64,000 nucleotides of DNA from Rhodanobacter ginsengisoli (GCF_042657065.1 NZ_JBHSNF010000001.1:1178001-1242000); one strand, 5' to 3'; counted from the first letter of the stretch, positions 44,610 through 53,803 are shown. A program made the numbers and translations. The notes: a model not told the origin generated them from the letters alone.

Positions 44610-47237
44610 ATGAAAACTTCCGAAATCCGTTCCGCCTTCCTCGACTATTTCCGCGGCAAGGGGCACACCATCGTGCCGTCCAGCTCGCTGGTGCCATCGA
44701 ACGACCCGACCCTGATGTTCACCAACTCGGGCATGGTGCAGTTCAAGAATGTATTCCTCGGCAGCGAGAAGCCCGGCTACGTGCGCGCGGCCGACGTGCA
44801 GCGCTGCCTGCGTGCCGGCGGCAAGCACAACGACCTGGATCAGGTCGGCTACACCGCGCGCCATCACACGTTCTTCGAGATGCTGGGCAACTGGTCGTTC
44901 GGCGACTATTTCAAGCGCGAGGCGATCGCCTATGCGTGGGAGCTGCTGACCGAGGTCTTCAAGCTGCCGGCCGACAAGCTGTGGGTCACGGTCTATCACA
45001 CCGACGACGAAGCCTTCGATCTGTGGAACAAGGAAATCGGCATTCCCGCCGAGCGCATCGTGCGCATCGGCGACAACAAGGGCGGGCCGTTTGCCTCGGA
45101 CAACTTCTGGCAGATGGCCGACACCGGCCCGTGCGGTCCGTCCACCGAGATCTTCTACGATCACGGCCCGGAGATCGCCGGAGGCCCGCCGGGATCACCG
45201 GACGAGGATGGCGATCGTTACATCGAGATATGGAACCTGGTGTTCATGCAGTTCGATCGAGCGCCGGACGGCACGCTGAGCCCGCTGCCGGCGCCCTGCG
45301 TGGACACCGGCATGGGCCTGGAGCGCCTCGCCGCGATCCTGCAGCATGTGCACTCCAACTACGAGATCGATCTGTTCGCCGAGCTGATCCGGGTCGCCGG
45401 TGCGCTCACCGCCACCGCGGATCTGGGCAACAAGTCGCTGCGCGTGATCGCCGACCACATCCGTGCCTGCGCGTTCCTGATCGTCGACGGCGTGCTGCCG
45501 TTGAACGAAGGGCGCGGCTACGTGCTGCGCCGGATCATCCGCCGTGCGCTGCGGCACGGCTGGATGCTCGGCGTGCGCGGCGATTTCTTCTGGAAGATGG
45601 TCGCGCCGCTGGTCGGGCAGATGGGCGAGGCGTATCCGGAACTCACGGCCCGGCAGGCATTCATCGAGGAAGTCCTGCGCAACGAGGAGCAGCGCTTCGG
45701 CGAGACGCTGGAACACGGCATGCGGGTATTCGACGAGGTCGCGGGCCGGTCCGGCGAGACGATCGCCGGTGAAGATGCCTTTCGGCTGTACGACACCTAT
45801 GGCTTTCCCGCGGACCTCACCGCCGACATCGCGCGCGAGCGCGGTCTGGAGGTCGACATGGCGGGCTTCGAGCGCGCCATGAACGAGCAGCGCGAGCGCG
45901 CCCGTGCCGCCGGTCGTTTCGAGGCGAAGGGCCAGATGCCAGCCGAACTGGCCAGCCAGCTCAAGCCCACGCTGTTCCTCGGTTACGAGGCGCTGCACAG
46001 TGAGGGCAGCCAGGTGCTCGGGATCGTCCGTGGCGGCAATCAGGTCGGGCAGCTGGCCGATGGCGAGGAGGGCCTGCTGATCCTCGATCGCACACCATTC
46101 TACGCCGAATCGGGCGGGCAGGTGGGGGACACGGGCGAGCTGCTCACCGCCACGGGTCGGTTCGAGATCAACGACACGCTGAAGATGGGCGGCGTGTTCT
46201 TCGGTCACGCCGGTCGCTGGCATGGCCCCCAGCCGCTGCGCAGTGGCGATCGGGTGGAGGCGCGGGTGGATGCCCTGCGACGCCAGGCGATCGTGCTCAA
46301 TCATTCGGCCACTCATCTGCTGCATGCCGCACTGCGCAAGGTGCTGGGCGAGCACGTGACGCAGAAAGGTTCGCTGGTGGCGCCGGAACGACTGCGTTTC
46401 GACTTCTCGCATTTCAAGCCGATGAGCAGTGACGAGCTGGCCCGGGTCGAGGCGATGGTGAATGCCGAGGTCCGCCGCAACATGCCTGCCGAAGTGCGCA
46501 GCATGGCCTACGACGACGCGATCGAATTCGGTGCGATGGCGCTGTTCGGCGAGAAGTACGGCGACGAAGTGCGCGTGCTCAGGATGGGTGAGTTCTCGAC
46601 CGAGCTGTGCGGTGGAACCCACGTCGACCGCACCGGCGACATCGGCCTGTTCAAGCTCGTCAGCGAGGCGGGCGTCGCCTCCGGCGTGCGCCGTATCGAG
46701 GCCGTGACCGGCAGTGGTGCGTTGGCCCACGTGATCGACGAGGAGCGTCGCCTGGGCGAGCTGTCGCAACTGCTTTCCAGCAGCGGCGACGATGCCGTGG
46801 AAAAACTGCGTCAGCTGTTCGAGCGGCAGAAGAAGCTCGAGCGCGAGCTGGATTCGCTGCGCAGCAAGGCAGCCGGCAGCGCTACCGCCGACCTGGCCGG
46901 TTCCGCCATCGACGTCGATGGGATCAAGGTGGTTGCCGCGCGGCTGGAAGGCCTCGATGCCAAGTCGTTGCGCGACAGCGTGGATCAACTCAAGCAGCAG
47001 CTCGGCGATTGCGTGATCCTGCTGGCCGGTGCCGTCGATGGCCGGGTTTCGCTGATCGCCGGTGTGCATGGCAAGGCACTGGGACGGGTCAAGGCCGGCG
47101 ACGTGGTGGCGCATGTCGCCGCGCAGATCGATGGCAAGGGCGGTGGCCGTGCGGACATGGCCCAGGGAGGCGGCAACGATGTTGCAGGACTGCCAGCCAT
47201 TCTTGCCAAGTTGCCCGATTGGGTTTCCGGTCGTTGA
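44610..47237 (+). CDS. alaS: Alanine-tRNA ligase
   Basis: An 875-residue class II aminoacyl-tRNA synthetase. The aminoacylation core starts MKTSEIRSAFLDYFRGKGH, with motif-1-region NSGMVQFKNVFLG and the GRGYVLRRIIRRALRHG segment. The editing domain has both zinc motifs: HSATHLLH and CGGTHVDRTG. The C-terminal C-Ala domain has a coiled coil (about 715-760) and the GGGRADMAQGGG DHH-like motif. It charges tRNA-Ala in the cytoplasm and deacylates mischarged Ser/Gly. Length matches E. coli (876). Order recA-recX-alaS-csrA is conserved across many gammaproteobacteria. Confidence 0.99.
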   Translation: MKTSEIRSAFLDYFRGKGHTIVPSSSLVPSNDPTLMFTNSGMVQFKNVFLGSEKPGYVRAADVQRCLRAGGKHNDLDQVGYTARHHTFFEMLGNWSFGDYFKREAIAYAWELLTEVFKLPADKLWVTVYHTDDEAFDLWNKEIGIPAERIVRIGDNKGGPFASDNFWQMADTGPCGPSTEIFYDHGPEIAGGPPGSPDEDGDRYIEIWNLVFMQFDRAPDGTLSPLPAPCVDTGMGLERLAAILQHVHSNYEIDLFAELIRVAGALTATADLGNKSLRVIADHIRACAFLIVDGVLPLNEGRGYVLRRIIRRALRHGWMLGVRGDFFWKMVAPLVGQMGEAYPELTARQAFIEEVLRNEEQRFGETLEHGMRVFDEVAGRSGETIAGEDAFRLYDTYGFPADLTADIARERGLEVDMAGFERAMNEQRERARAAGRFEAKGQMPAELASQLKPTLFLGYEALHSEGSQVLGIVRGGNQVGQLADGEEGLLILDRTPFYAESGGQVGDTGELLTATGRFEINDTLKMGGVFFGHAGRWHGPQPLRSGDRVEARVDALRRQAIVLNHSATHLLHAALRKVLGEHVTQKGSLVAPERLRFDFSHFKPMSSDELARVEAMVNAEVRRNMPAEVRSMAYDDAIEFGAMALFGEKYGDEVRVLRMGEFSTELCGGTHVDRTGDIGLFKLVSEAGVASGVRRIEAVTGSGALAHVIDEERRLGELSQLLSSSGDDAVEKLRQLFERQKKLERELDSLRSKAAGSATADLAGSAIDVDGIKVVAARLEGLDAKSLRDSVDQLKQQLGDCVILLAGAVDGRVSLIAGVHGKALGRVKAGDVVAHVAAQIDGKGGGRADMAQGGGNDVAGLPAILAKLPDWVSGR

Positions 47238-47518
47238 GCGGCTTTGGGACGAAAATCTGCGAACCTGAACCTTTCATTTGTCAAGATTCGCGCGGATTGC
47301 GCACGGGAATCCGGCTCAGTTACTATCGGCGAAGTGTCGGCGCTATCCGCAACGATAGTGTCGCCAGTCAGGACGCTCAGGAGTGTTTTGGCTGTGAGCC
47401 GGGAAGGCGGTAGGGCCTTCGATGGATCAATCGTCGAACTGTGGAATGATGGCAGCTCAGGGGTGAGGCGCCGTCGATTTGCAGGCCTGTGACCAACAGC
47501 ATTTATGGAGTAGTAGAC

Positions 47519-47722
47519 ATGTTGATTCTGACCCGCAGGGTCGGTGAGACCCTGATGATCGGCGACGAGGTGACCGTTACCGTTCTTGGCGTGAAGGGCA
47601 ATCAGGTGCGTATCGGCATCAACGCACCGAAAACCGTTGCAGTCCATCGCGAAGAAATCTATCAGCGGATCAAGGGCGAACACGAAACTGGTGGTACGCC
47701 CGACGAGCCTTCAGAGTCCTGA
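47519..47722 (+). CDS. csrA: Carbon storage regulator CsrA
   Basis: A 67-residue homodimeric RNA-binding protein. MLILTRRVGETLMIGDEVT opens the first strand, Leu4 and Arg44-equivalent RNA-contact residues are present (VHREEIYQRI), and the tail is family-typical. It binds GGA in hairpin loops near ribosome-binding sites and controls translation and stability of carbon, motility and biofilm mRNAs. The start at 47519 follows a GGAG; the frame opens ten codons earlier without support. A 281-bp region separates it from alaS and should contain its own promoter(s), which I cannot place reliably. Confidence 0.97.
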   Translation: MLILTRRVGETLMIGDEVTVTVLGVKGNQVRIGINAPKTVAVHREEIYQRIKGEHETGGTPDEPSES

Positions 47723-47736
47723 TCGAGAATTAGTTC

Positions 47737-47765
47737 TTTACCTCGACCTCGCCGGCCACTATCCT
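47737..47765 (+). promoter_or_regulatory. Candidate promoter for tRNA-Ser
   Basis: TTTACC (47737-47742), a 17-bp spacer and TATCCT (47760-47765) lie just upstream of the tRNA gene. A GC-rich stretch (GCCGGCTCC) follows the -10, as expected for a stringently controlled stable-RNA promoter. The tRNA would begin about 27 bases after the predicted transcript start. Confidence 0.5.
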
Positions 47766-47798
47766 TGCCGGCTCCGCAGCAATGCGGGAAAAAAACCC

Positions 47799-47891
47799 GG
47801 AGAGATGCCCGAGCGGCTGAAGGGGCTCCCCTGCTAAGGGAGTATAGGGTCAAAAGCCTTATCGAGGGTTCGAATCCCTCTCTCTCCGCCA
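47799..47891 (+). tRNA. tRNA-Ser (anticodon GCU)
   Basis: A 93-base gene including encoded CCA. The acceptor stem GGAGAGA (47799-47805) pairs with TCTCTCC (47881-47887), the discriminator is G and CCA is at 47889-47891. The anticodon stem CTCCC/GGGAG flanks the loop CTGCTAA with anticodon GCT at 47833-47835. A long variable arm (TATAGGGTCAAAAGCCTTA region) identifies it as a class II serine tRNA. The T loop reads GTTCGAATC. It reads AGC/AGU codons. The csrA-tRNA-Ser neighbourhood is typical of gammaproteobacteria. Confidence 0.97.
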
Positions 47892-47937
47892 GATACGCAA
47901 AGCGCCCCGCAAGGGGCGTTTTGCGTATCTGGCGGAG
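47884..47937 (+). terminator. Long hairpin spanning the tRNA-Ser 3' end
   Basis: Two 25-base arms (47884-47908 and 47913-47937) pair around the loop GCAA; the only irregularity is one G-T pair. The core AAAGCGCCCC-GCAA-GGGGCGTTTT is a standard intrinsic terminator for the tRNA. Unusually, the arms extend outwards so that the right arm copies, in reverse complement, the last bases of the tRNA including CCA (CTCCGCCA mirrored as TGGCGGAG). Confidence 0.8.
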
Positions 47938-48426
47938 GGAGGTGGTGGACGAACCCTCTTGGGTTACTCGGCGTCTCCCACGCCTCGCCCTTCGGGCCAT
48001 CGGCTGCGCCGATGTTCGCTCCGGCATCCTGCCTTCGCAGTCGACGAATTTGTCAGGAACAAATTCGGACAGCCGCAGGCTGGCCCTGGAGCGCGCAGCG
48101 CGGAAGGGTGAGGTCCACGGATGGACCGAACAATCCCCCAGGCCCAAGCGTCACCGTCCCGCCCATCGAAGGGGCGTTTTGCGTATCTGGCGGAGGGAGG
48201 TGGTGGACGAACCCTCTTGGGTTACTCGGCGTCTCCCACGCCTCGCCCTTCGGGCCATCGGCTGCGCCGATGTTCGCTCCGGCATCCTGCCTTCGCAGTC
48301 GACGAATTTGTCAGGAACAAATTCGGACAGCCGCAGGCTGGCCCTGGAGCGCGCAGCGCGGAAGGGTGAGGTCCACGGATGGACCGAACAATCCCCCAGG
48401 CCCAAGCGTCACCGTCCCGCCCATCG
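47911..48426. repeat. Perfect tandem duplication of a 258-bp unit behind tRNA-Ser
   Basis: Unit 1 is 47911-48168 and unit 2 is 48169-48426; I find no difference between them. A decayed start of a third unit (AAGGGCGTTTTGCGCATTTGG) follows at 48427-48447. Each unit carries several hairpins: CATCGGC-TGC-GCCGATG, CGAATTTGT-CAGGA-ACAAATTCG (48045-48067 in unit 1) and GGTCC-ACGGAT-GGACC. The start of each unit (TGGCGGAG ... CGAACCCTC) resembles the reverse complement of the tRNA-Ser acceptor and T arm. Because 258 is a multiple of 3, a frame stays open through it, but it codes for nothing recognisable. The whole stretch 47892-48529 holds no gene. Confidence 0.9.
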
Positions 48427-48529
48427 AAGGGCGTTTTGCGCATTTGGAAGAGATGGCTGCCCCCGGTGTTCGACAGCGATCGTGATGACGCCCGCCCCCA
48501 TGCGCGAGGCATCCGCTTCGAGGCGAAAT

Positions 48530-49258
48530 TCAGCCGAGCGGCAGCCCGCGCAGCTCGACTTCCCCGGGCGAGATCCGCAGCACCGAGCCCTGTTCGTACC
48601 AGTCCCCGAGCACGATCCGCTCGGCCGGATGGCCATCCAGTTCGAACGTGTGCACCGCCGGCCGATGGGTATGCCCATGGACCAGCCGCTTCACGCCGGC
48701 CTTGCGCATGGCCGTGGCCACGGCGTCCTGATTCACGTCCATGATGCTTTCCTTCGCACTGCCGGTATGCGCCCGGCTGTCCTCGCGCGCCTTGGCGGCA
48801 AACGCACGGCGGGCCTCGAGCGGCATCGACAGGATCTGCGCCTGCCACTGCGGCGCGCGGACCTGCTGGCGCACGGCCTGGTAGGCCACGTCGTCGGTGC
48901 ACAGCACGTCGCCGTGCATCAGCAGGGTAGGTGTGCCATGGATCTCGTGCACGGCGCCATCGTCGAGAAGGGTCATGCCGGCACGTCGGGCGAACGCCTC
49001 GCCGAGCAGGAAGTCGCGGTTGCCGACCATGAAGTACACCGGGACGCCGGCGTTTCGCACGGCGGCGGTGGCCAGGGCAATGCGCCGGGGCAGTTCGGCA
49101 TCGTCGTCGTCGCCGATCCATGCCTCGACCAGGTCACCGAGGATGTACAGCGTATCGGCGCTGCGGACCTCGGCGCTGGCGAGGTAGTTCTCGAACAGCG
49201 CGGTGATTTGAGGGCGACCGGGATCCAGGTGCAGGTCGGAGATGAAGAGCGTGGCCAT
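48530..49258 (-). CDS. lpxH: UDP-2,3-diacylglucosamine diphosphatase LpxH
   Basis: A 242-residue calcineurin-like metallophosphoesterase of lipid A synthesis, cleaving UDP-2,3-diacylglucosamine to lipid X and UMP at the inner membrane. The metal motifs are all present: SDLHLDPGRP (near residue 6), GDLVEAWIGDDD, GNRDFLLG, HGDVLCTDD and HGHTHRP. Length fits (240 in E. coli). The start at 49258 (MATLFISD) is chosen over a TTG at 49270. It begins 9 bp behind the cyclophilin gene, which precedes lpxH in many gammaproteobacteria. Confidence 0.96.
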   Translation of the reverse strand: MATLFISDLHLDPGRPQITALFENYLASAEVRSADTLYILGDLVEAWIGDDDDAELPRRIALATAAVRNAGVPVYFMVGNRDFLLGEAFARRAGMTLLDDGAVHEIHGTPTLLMHGDVLCTDDVAYQAVRQQVRAPQWQAQILSMPLEARRAFAAKAREDSRAHTGSAKESIMDVNQDAVATAMRKAGVKRLVHGHTHRPAVHTFELDGHPAERIVLGDWYEQGSVLRISPGEVELRGLPLG

Positions 49259-49266
49259 CCTGCCGA

Positions 49267-49992
49267 TCAACCCTTGCCGGCGGGCTTGCCGGTCTTCCTG
49301 CCGGATTTCTCCGCGGGCCTGGCGGTCGTCGACGCCGCCCGGGCGGGTGCGGCGCTGCTGCCTGCATCTGCCGGGGTCTCTTCACCCACGACATGGGCCG
49401 CTTCGATCAGTACCAGCGGGTTGGGCACATCCCCGGCAAAAGGGCCGAGCGGCCGGGTAGGCAGCGCGGCGATCTTGTCGACCACGTCCATGCCCTTGAT
49501 CACCTTGCCGAACACGGTATAGCCCCAGGTCAGGCCGCTCTGGTTGCCGACGAAGTCCAGCCGGCGGTTGTCGACGAGGTTGAAGAAGAACTGGGCCGTG
49601 CCGGAATTCGGATCGGCGCCACGGGCGACCGCCACGGTGCCGCGCAGGTTGGACAGGCCGTTGTCGGCCTCGCTGGGGATGGCCGGACGCGTGCGCTTGG
49701 GCTGGAGCTCGCGTGTGTACAGGCCACCCTGCACCAGGTAGCCGGGAATGGCCCGGTGCAGCAGGGTGCCGTCGTAGAAACCGTCGCGAACATACTGCAG
49801 GAAATTCGCCACGCTCTTGGGTGCCTTGTCCGGATACAACTCAAGCGTGATATCGCCCTGCGACGTGTGCAGCAGTACCTGAGGCGGTGGCGGAGCAGCG
49901 GTCGCTGCCGGTGCCGGCTTGGCGGATTGCGCCGCCAGGGTCAGCGGCAGGATCAGGAGCAGGGAGGCGAGCAGGGATTTCAACATGGGCAT
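49267..49992 (-). CDS. Periplasmic cyclophilin-type peptidyl-prolyl isomerase
   Basis: A 241-residue exported PPIase. The signal peptide (about 1-21, ending LAAQ) is followed by a Pro/Ala linker and the cyclophilin domain (about 38-200). Catalytic Arg is in LLHRAIPGYLVQGG, and NSGTAQFFFNLVDN and GYTVFGKVIKGMDVVDKI are also present. The C-terminal tail is Ala/Lys-rich and probably unstructured. It assists folding of periplasmic or outer-membrane proteins. Starts at 49992 and 49986 are both possible. It is followed by lpxH in the same direction and preceded, 65 bp away, by ppx. Confidence 0.93.
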   Translation of the reverse strand: MPMLKSLLASLLLILPLTLAAQSAKPAPAATAAPPPPQVLLHTSQGDITLELYPDKAPKSVANFLQYVRDGFYDGTLLHRAIPGYLVQGGLYTRELQPKRTRPAIPSEADNGLSNLRGTVAVARGADPNSGTAQFFFNLVDNRRLDFVGNQSGLTWGYTVFGKVIKGMDVVDKIAALPTRPLGPFAGDVPNPLVLIEAAHVVGEETPADAGSSAAPARAASTTARPAEKSGRKTGKPAGKG

Positions 49993-50057
49993 CAAACAGT
50001 CCGGGTGTGCCGACATGATACGCGGCCACGATGGCGCCTGGTTTGCGGGAAGGGCGA

Positions 50058-51575
50058 TCAGGTGTTCGAGACATCCAGTTTCACGCCCAGTTCGGCCATC
50101 GGTGCCTGCTCCTGATGCAGGTCGGCCGCGGTGAGCGGGTGCTGCTCGAGCCAGGCCGCCGGCAGGCTGAGGCGCAGCGACTTGCCGCTGGCGGCCAGCC
50201 GCATCTGGGGCAGCGATTCGGCCCGCCGGGCCCGCCGGAACAGCACGGCCAGGCGCAGCAGCGCGGTGATCTGCCGTGACAGGGCGCGATAACGTTGAGG
50301 CAGGGTCGTGATCACCGCCTTGTCCGGTTTGCGCCGGTGCATCTGAACCACGGCCGCCAGCAATTGCTGTTCCTGTCGCGAGAAGCCGGCGAGATCGGCG
50401 TGGCGCAGGATATAGGCGCCGTGATGGTGATGCTGGCTGTGGGCGATGGCCAGGCCGATTTCATGCACCCGCGACGCCCACGACAACCACTCGCGGGCAT
50501 CGGCATCCAGTTTCCAAGCGCTCGCCGCCTGATCGAAGAACATCAGTGCGGTCGATTCGACCCGGCGCGCCTGGGCCCGGTCCACGCCGTAGCGCGAGGC
50601 CAATGCGTCGATGCTGGCCGTGCGTGGATCGCTGCCGCCGGCGCGGCCCAGCAGATCCCACAACAGGCCCTCCCGCATCGAGCTCTGGCATACCCGCAGC
50701 CGTTCGATGCCGAGGGCGGCGAAGGCTGCCTCGAAGATCACCACGCCGCCGGCGATCACCGGGGCGCGGTCCTCGGTCAGGCCGGGCAGCTTCAGCGTGC
50801 CGATCTGCCCCTGCTCGATCAGCACGTCGCGCAGCGAGGCGAGCGAGCCCGGGGTGATGCCGTCGTCGGAGAATTTCATCGCCTGCACGACCGCGCCGAT
50901 CGACCGGGCGGTGCCGGAAGAGCCGTAGGCATCCTGCCAGCCGGATTCGCGATAGTCCTCGGCGAACTGCTGCAGCAGCACGCCCAGCTCGCTGCTGGCT
51001 TTCTGCCAGCGCTTGCGGGTGATTTTGCCGCCGGGGAAGAAGCGCAGGGTCGAGGCGATGCAGCCGGCCTGCACGCTTTCCGTGTGCAGCGGCGCCAGCC
51101 CGCGACCGATGATGAATTCGGTGCTGCCGCCACCGACGTCGATCACCAGTCGCGGCTCGCGCGAGGCGGGCAGATCGTGCGCGGCACCGAGGAAGATCAG
51201 GCGGCCTTCCTCGCGGCCGGAAACCACCTCGATCGGATGACCGAGGGCGGCCTCGGCGGCCGTCAGGAAGGCCTGCGGCGAAGCGAGCCGGCGTACGGTA
51301 TTGGTCGCTACCGCGCGCACCCGCATCGACGGCAGGCCGGCAATGCGCTGGCCGAAGCGCGCCAGGCAGGCCAGCGCGCGGGCCCGTCGTTCGGCGTCCA
51401 GGGTGCCGTCGGCGCGCAGGCCGGCGGCCATGCGCACGCTGTCGCGCAAGCGGTCGATCACCCGAGGTTCACCGTGTTCCATGCGGGCCACCACCATGTG
51501 GAAGCTGTTCGAGCCCATGTCCACGGCGGCGATCAGTTCGTCGTCGCGGATCGGTGTCTGTTCGGCTGAACTCAC
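50058..51575 (-). CDS. ppx: Exopolyphosphatase Ppx
   Basis: A 505-residue Ppx/GppA phosphatase that trims polyphosphate from its ends. The actin-like ATPase fold has AAVDMGSNSFHMVV and VIDVGGGSTEF (P-loop-like motifs), and the catalytic Glu lies in the REEGRLIFLGA region. An HD-like helical C-terminal half includes HEIGLAIAHSQHHHH. The GTG start at 51575 has GGAG 8 bases upstream; an ATG at 51614 and the frame beyond lack a site and approach the upstream ppk stop. It directly follows ppk on the same strand, so synthesis and breakdown of polyphosphate are encoded together. Confidence 0.93.
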   Translation of the reverse strand: MSSAEQTPIRDDELIAAVDMGSNSFHMVVARMEHGEPRVIDRLRDSVRMAAGLRADGTLDAERRARALACLARFGQRIAGLPSMRVRAVATNTVRRLASPQAFLTAAEAALGHPIEVVSGREEGRLIFLGAAHDLPASREPRLVIDVGGGSTEFIIGRGLAPLHTESVQAGCIASTLRFFPGGKITRKRWQKASSELGVLLQQFAEDYRESGWQDAYGSSGTARSIGAVVQAMKFSDDGITPGSLASLRDVLIEQGQIGTLKLPGLTEDRAPVIAGGVVIFEAAFAALGIERLRVCQSSMREGLLWDLLGRAGGSDPRTASIDALASRYGVDRAQARRVESTALMFFDQAASAWKLDADAREWLSWASRVHEIGLAIAHSQHHHHGAYILRHADLAGFSRQEQQLLAAVVQMHRRKPDKAVITTLPQRYRALSRQITALLRLAVLFRRARRAESLPQMRLAASGKSLRLSLPAAWLEQHPLTAADLHQEQAPMAELGVKLDVSNT

Positions 51576-51657
51576 GCCTGGGCTCCGCTGACGGTAAAGC
51601 GGCGATTCTCGCATGCGTCGGTGAAATTGACGAAACGAGGGAGCGCTGCCGTCGGGC

Positions 51658-53751
51658 TCATTGGCAGAACCGTTCGAGCAGGCCCAATTGGGCGCTGTAG
51701 GGCGGGTTGTCACCGGGTTCGGCGCGCACGTAGCGACCGTCGCTGCCGAGCAGCCAGGCCTGGGTGTTGTCGGCCAGGCTGTTGGCGAGGGTTTCCTCGA
51801 AAACCCGCGCGGCCAGTTCCGGATCGAGGATCGGGAAGGCCACCTCGATCCGTCGCATCAGGTTGCGTTCCATCCAGTCGGCACTGGCGCAATACAGCTC
51901 CGGTGCGCCGTCGTTGGCGAACCAGTAGACCCGGCTGTGCTCGAGGAAGCGCCCGATGATCGAGCGCACCCGGATGCGCTCGGAAATGCCGGCCAGGCCG
52001 GGTCGCAGGGTACAGGCGCCGCGCACGATCAGGTCGATCTCCACACCGGCCTGCGAGGCCCGATACAACGCCTCGATCACCCGCGCCTCGTTCAGCGCGT
52101 TGAGCTTGGCCACGATGCGGGCGGGCCGGCCGGCCCGTGCATGCGCGGTCTCGCGCTCGATCTTTGCCAGCACGCTGGGATACAGCGTGAACGGTGAATG
52201 CAGCAACCGCTTCAGCTCGATCATCGGTCCCAGCCCGGACAGCTGCTGGAACACCTTGTGCAGGTCCTCTCCGATTTCCGGATGGGCGGTCATCAGGCCG
52301 ATGTCGGTGTACATGCGGCTGTTGACCTGATGATAGTTGCCGGTCGACAGGTGCACGTAACGGCGCAATGTGCCTTCCTCACGCCGCACGATCAGCATCA
52401 TCTTGGCGTGCGTCTTGTAGCCGACCACGCCGTAGACCACCTGCACGCCGGCCTCCTGCAGGCGGGTGGCCAGCCGGATGTTGGCCTCCTCGTCGAAGCG
52501 CGCGCGCAGTTCGATCACCACGGTGACGTCCTTGCCGTTGCGCGCCGCTTCCACCAGCAGGTCGACCAGCGGGGTGTCCTCGCCGGCCCGGTACAGGGTC
52601 TGCTTGATCGCCAGCACCTGCGGGTCGGCGATGGCCTGGCGCAGCAGGTCGATCACCGCCGCGAAGCTCTGGTAGGGATGGTGCAGCAACACGTCGCGCT
52701 GGCCGATCAGGTCGAACTTGCTGCGGGCACTGTCCAGAGCCGCCGGCAGTTGCGGATTGAAGCGCGGAAATTTCAGCTCCGGTCGATCCAGCCAGTCGTA
52801 GATCAGCCCGGCACGGATGATGTTGACCGGTCCGTTGCAGCGATAGACGTCGGCTTCCTCCAGCTGGAAGTTGTGGATCAGCATCGAGGTGATCGCCTTC
52901 GGGCAATCGTTGGCGATCTCCAGCCGCACCGGGCGCGCATAACCGCGACCCAGCAGTTCTTCGCTGAGCGCCAGCGCGAGGTTCTCCACCTCGGCTTCCT
53001 CGACGATCAGCTCGCTGTTGCGGGTGACCCGGAACTGGTACGAGCCGACCACCTTGAAGCCCGGGAACATCTGGTCGGCGAACGCCTGCATCAGTTCGGC
53101 CAGGAACACGAAGTGATCGCCGGCACCGCTGACCTCGGCGGGGACGCGGATGATACGGGGCAGCGAACGCGGCGCGCGCACCAGCGCCATGTGGCCCTCG
53201 TGACCGAACGCATCGCGACCCTTCAGCACCACCGCGATGTTCAGCGTCTTGTTGAGGATGCGCGGAAACGGGTGCGCCGGATCCAGCCCCAGCGGCGACA
53301 GCACCGGCAGCACCTCTTGCTCGAAGTAGCCCTGCAACCAGCGTTGCTGGCGCGAGCTCCATTGCCTGCGAGTGAGGATGTGGATCCGCTCGGCATCGAG
53401 CTGCGGGCCGACCTGCTCCTGCCAGGTGGCGTACTGCTCGCTGACCAGGTCGAGCACGCGGCTGCGGATCAGCGCCAGCAACTCGCCGGAAGCCATGCCA
53501 TCCGGCCCCGGCGCAGCCGAGCCGAAGGCATGGTGGTGCTTGAGCATGGCCACCCGCACCTCGAAGAATTCGTCGAGGTTGTTGGCCACGATGCTGAGGT
53601 AGCGCAGGCGCTCGAGCAGCGGCACGCTGGCATCGCGGGCCATCGCCAGTACCCGGAAATTGAATTCCAGTGCCGCCAGTTCGCGACTGAGGTAGAGCTC
53701 TGGAGCACTGAGGTCGGGGGCGTTAGGCGGGCTGGGAGGGCGTCTGGGCAT
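51658..53751 (-). CDS. ppk1: Polyphosphate kinase 1
   Basis: A 697-residue PPK1 that polymerises the gamma phosphate of ATP into polyphosphate. Domains in order: N-terminal (ELYLSRELAALEFNFRVL, YLSIVANNLDEFFEVR), head, and two phospholipase-D-like C-terminal domains. The autophosphorylated His is in RRYVHLSTGNYH, and the KTHAKMMLIVRR and VRSIIGRFLEHSR motifs are present. Length equals E. coli Ppk. It lies between phoR and ppx on the minus strand, linking phosphate sensing with polyphosphate storage. Confidence 0.97.
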   Translation of the reverse strand: MPRRPPSPPNAPDLSAPELYLSRELAALEFNFRVLAMARDASVPLLERLRYLSIVANNLDEFFEVRVAMLKHHHAFGSAAPGPDGMASGELLALIRSRVLDLVSEQYATWQEQVGPQLDAERIHILTRRQWSSRQQRWLQGYFEQEVLPVLSPLGLDPAHPFPRILNKTLNIAVVLKGRDAFGHEGHMALVRAPRSLPRIIRVPAEVSGAGDHFVFLAELMQAFADQMFPGFKVVGSYQFRVTRNSELIVEEAEVENLALALSEELLGRGYARPVRLEIANDCPKAITSMLIHNFQLEEADVYRCNGPVNIIRAGLIYDWLDRPELKFPRFNPQLPAALDSARSKFDLIGQRDVLLHHPYQSFAAVIDLLRQAIADPQVLAIKQTLYRAGEDTPLVDLLVEAARNGKDVTVVIELRARFDEEANIRLATRLQEAGVQVVYGVVGYKTHAKMMLIVRREEGTLRRYVHLSTGNYHQVNSRMYTDIGLMTAHPEIGEDLHKVFQQLSGLGPMIELKRLLHSPFTLYPSVLAKIERETAHARAGRPARIVAKLNALNEARVIEALYRASQAGVEIDLIVRGACTLRPGLAGISERIRVRSIIGRFLEHSRVYWFANDGAPELYCASADWMERNLMRRIEVAFPILDPELAARVFEETLANSLADNTQAWLLGSDGRYVRAEPGDNPPYSAQLGLLERFCQ

Positions 53752-53803
53752 GCCTCATTCTGGCCCATGCGGTGGGCCAAATGCATGTCGCGCTGCGGCC
53801 GGG

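Noticed and set aside
47911..48426. CRISPR array or insertion sequence explanation for the repeat.
   Set aside because: Units are 258 bp and directly abutting, without spacers. There is no transposase, no terminal inverted repeat pair bounding the block, and no target-site duplication.
47765..49522. A 585-codon frame running from the tRNA through the tandem repeat and antisense to lpxH.
   Set aside because: It crosses a tRNA gene, stays open only because the repeat length is a multiple of three, and the second half is antisense to well-supported genes.
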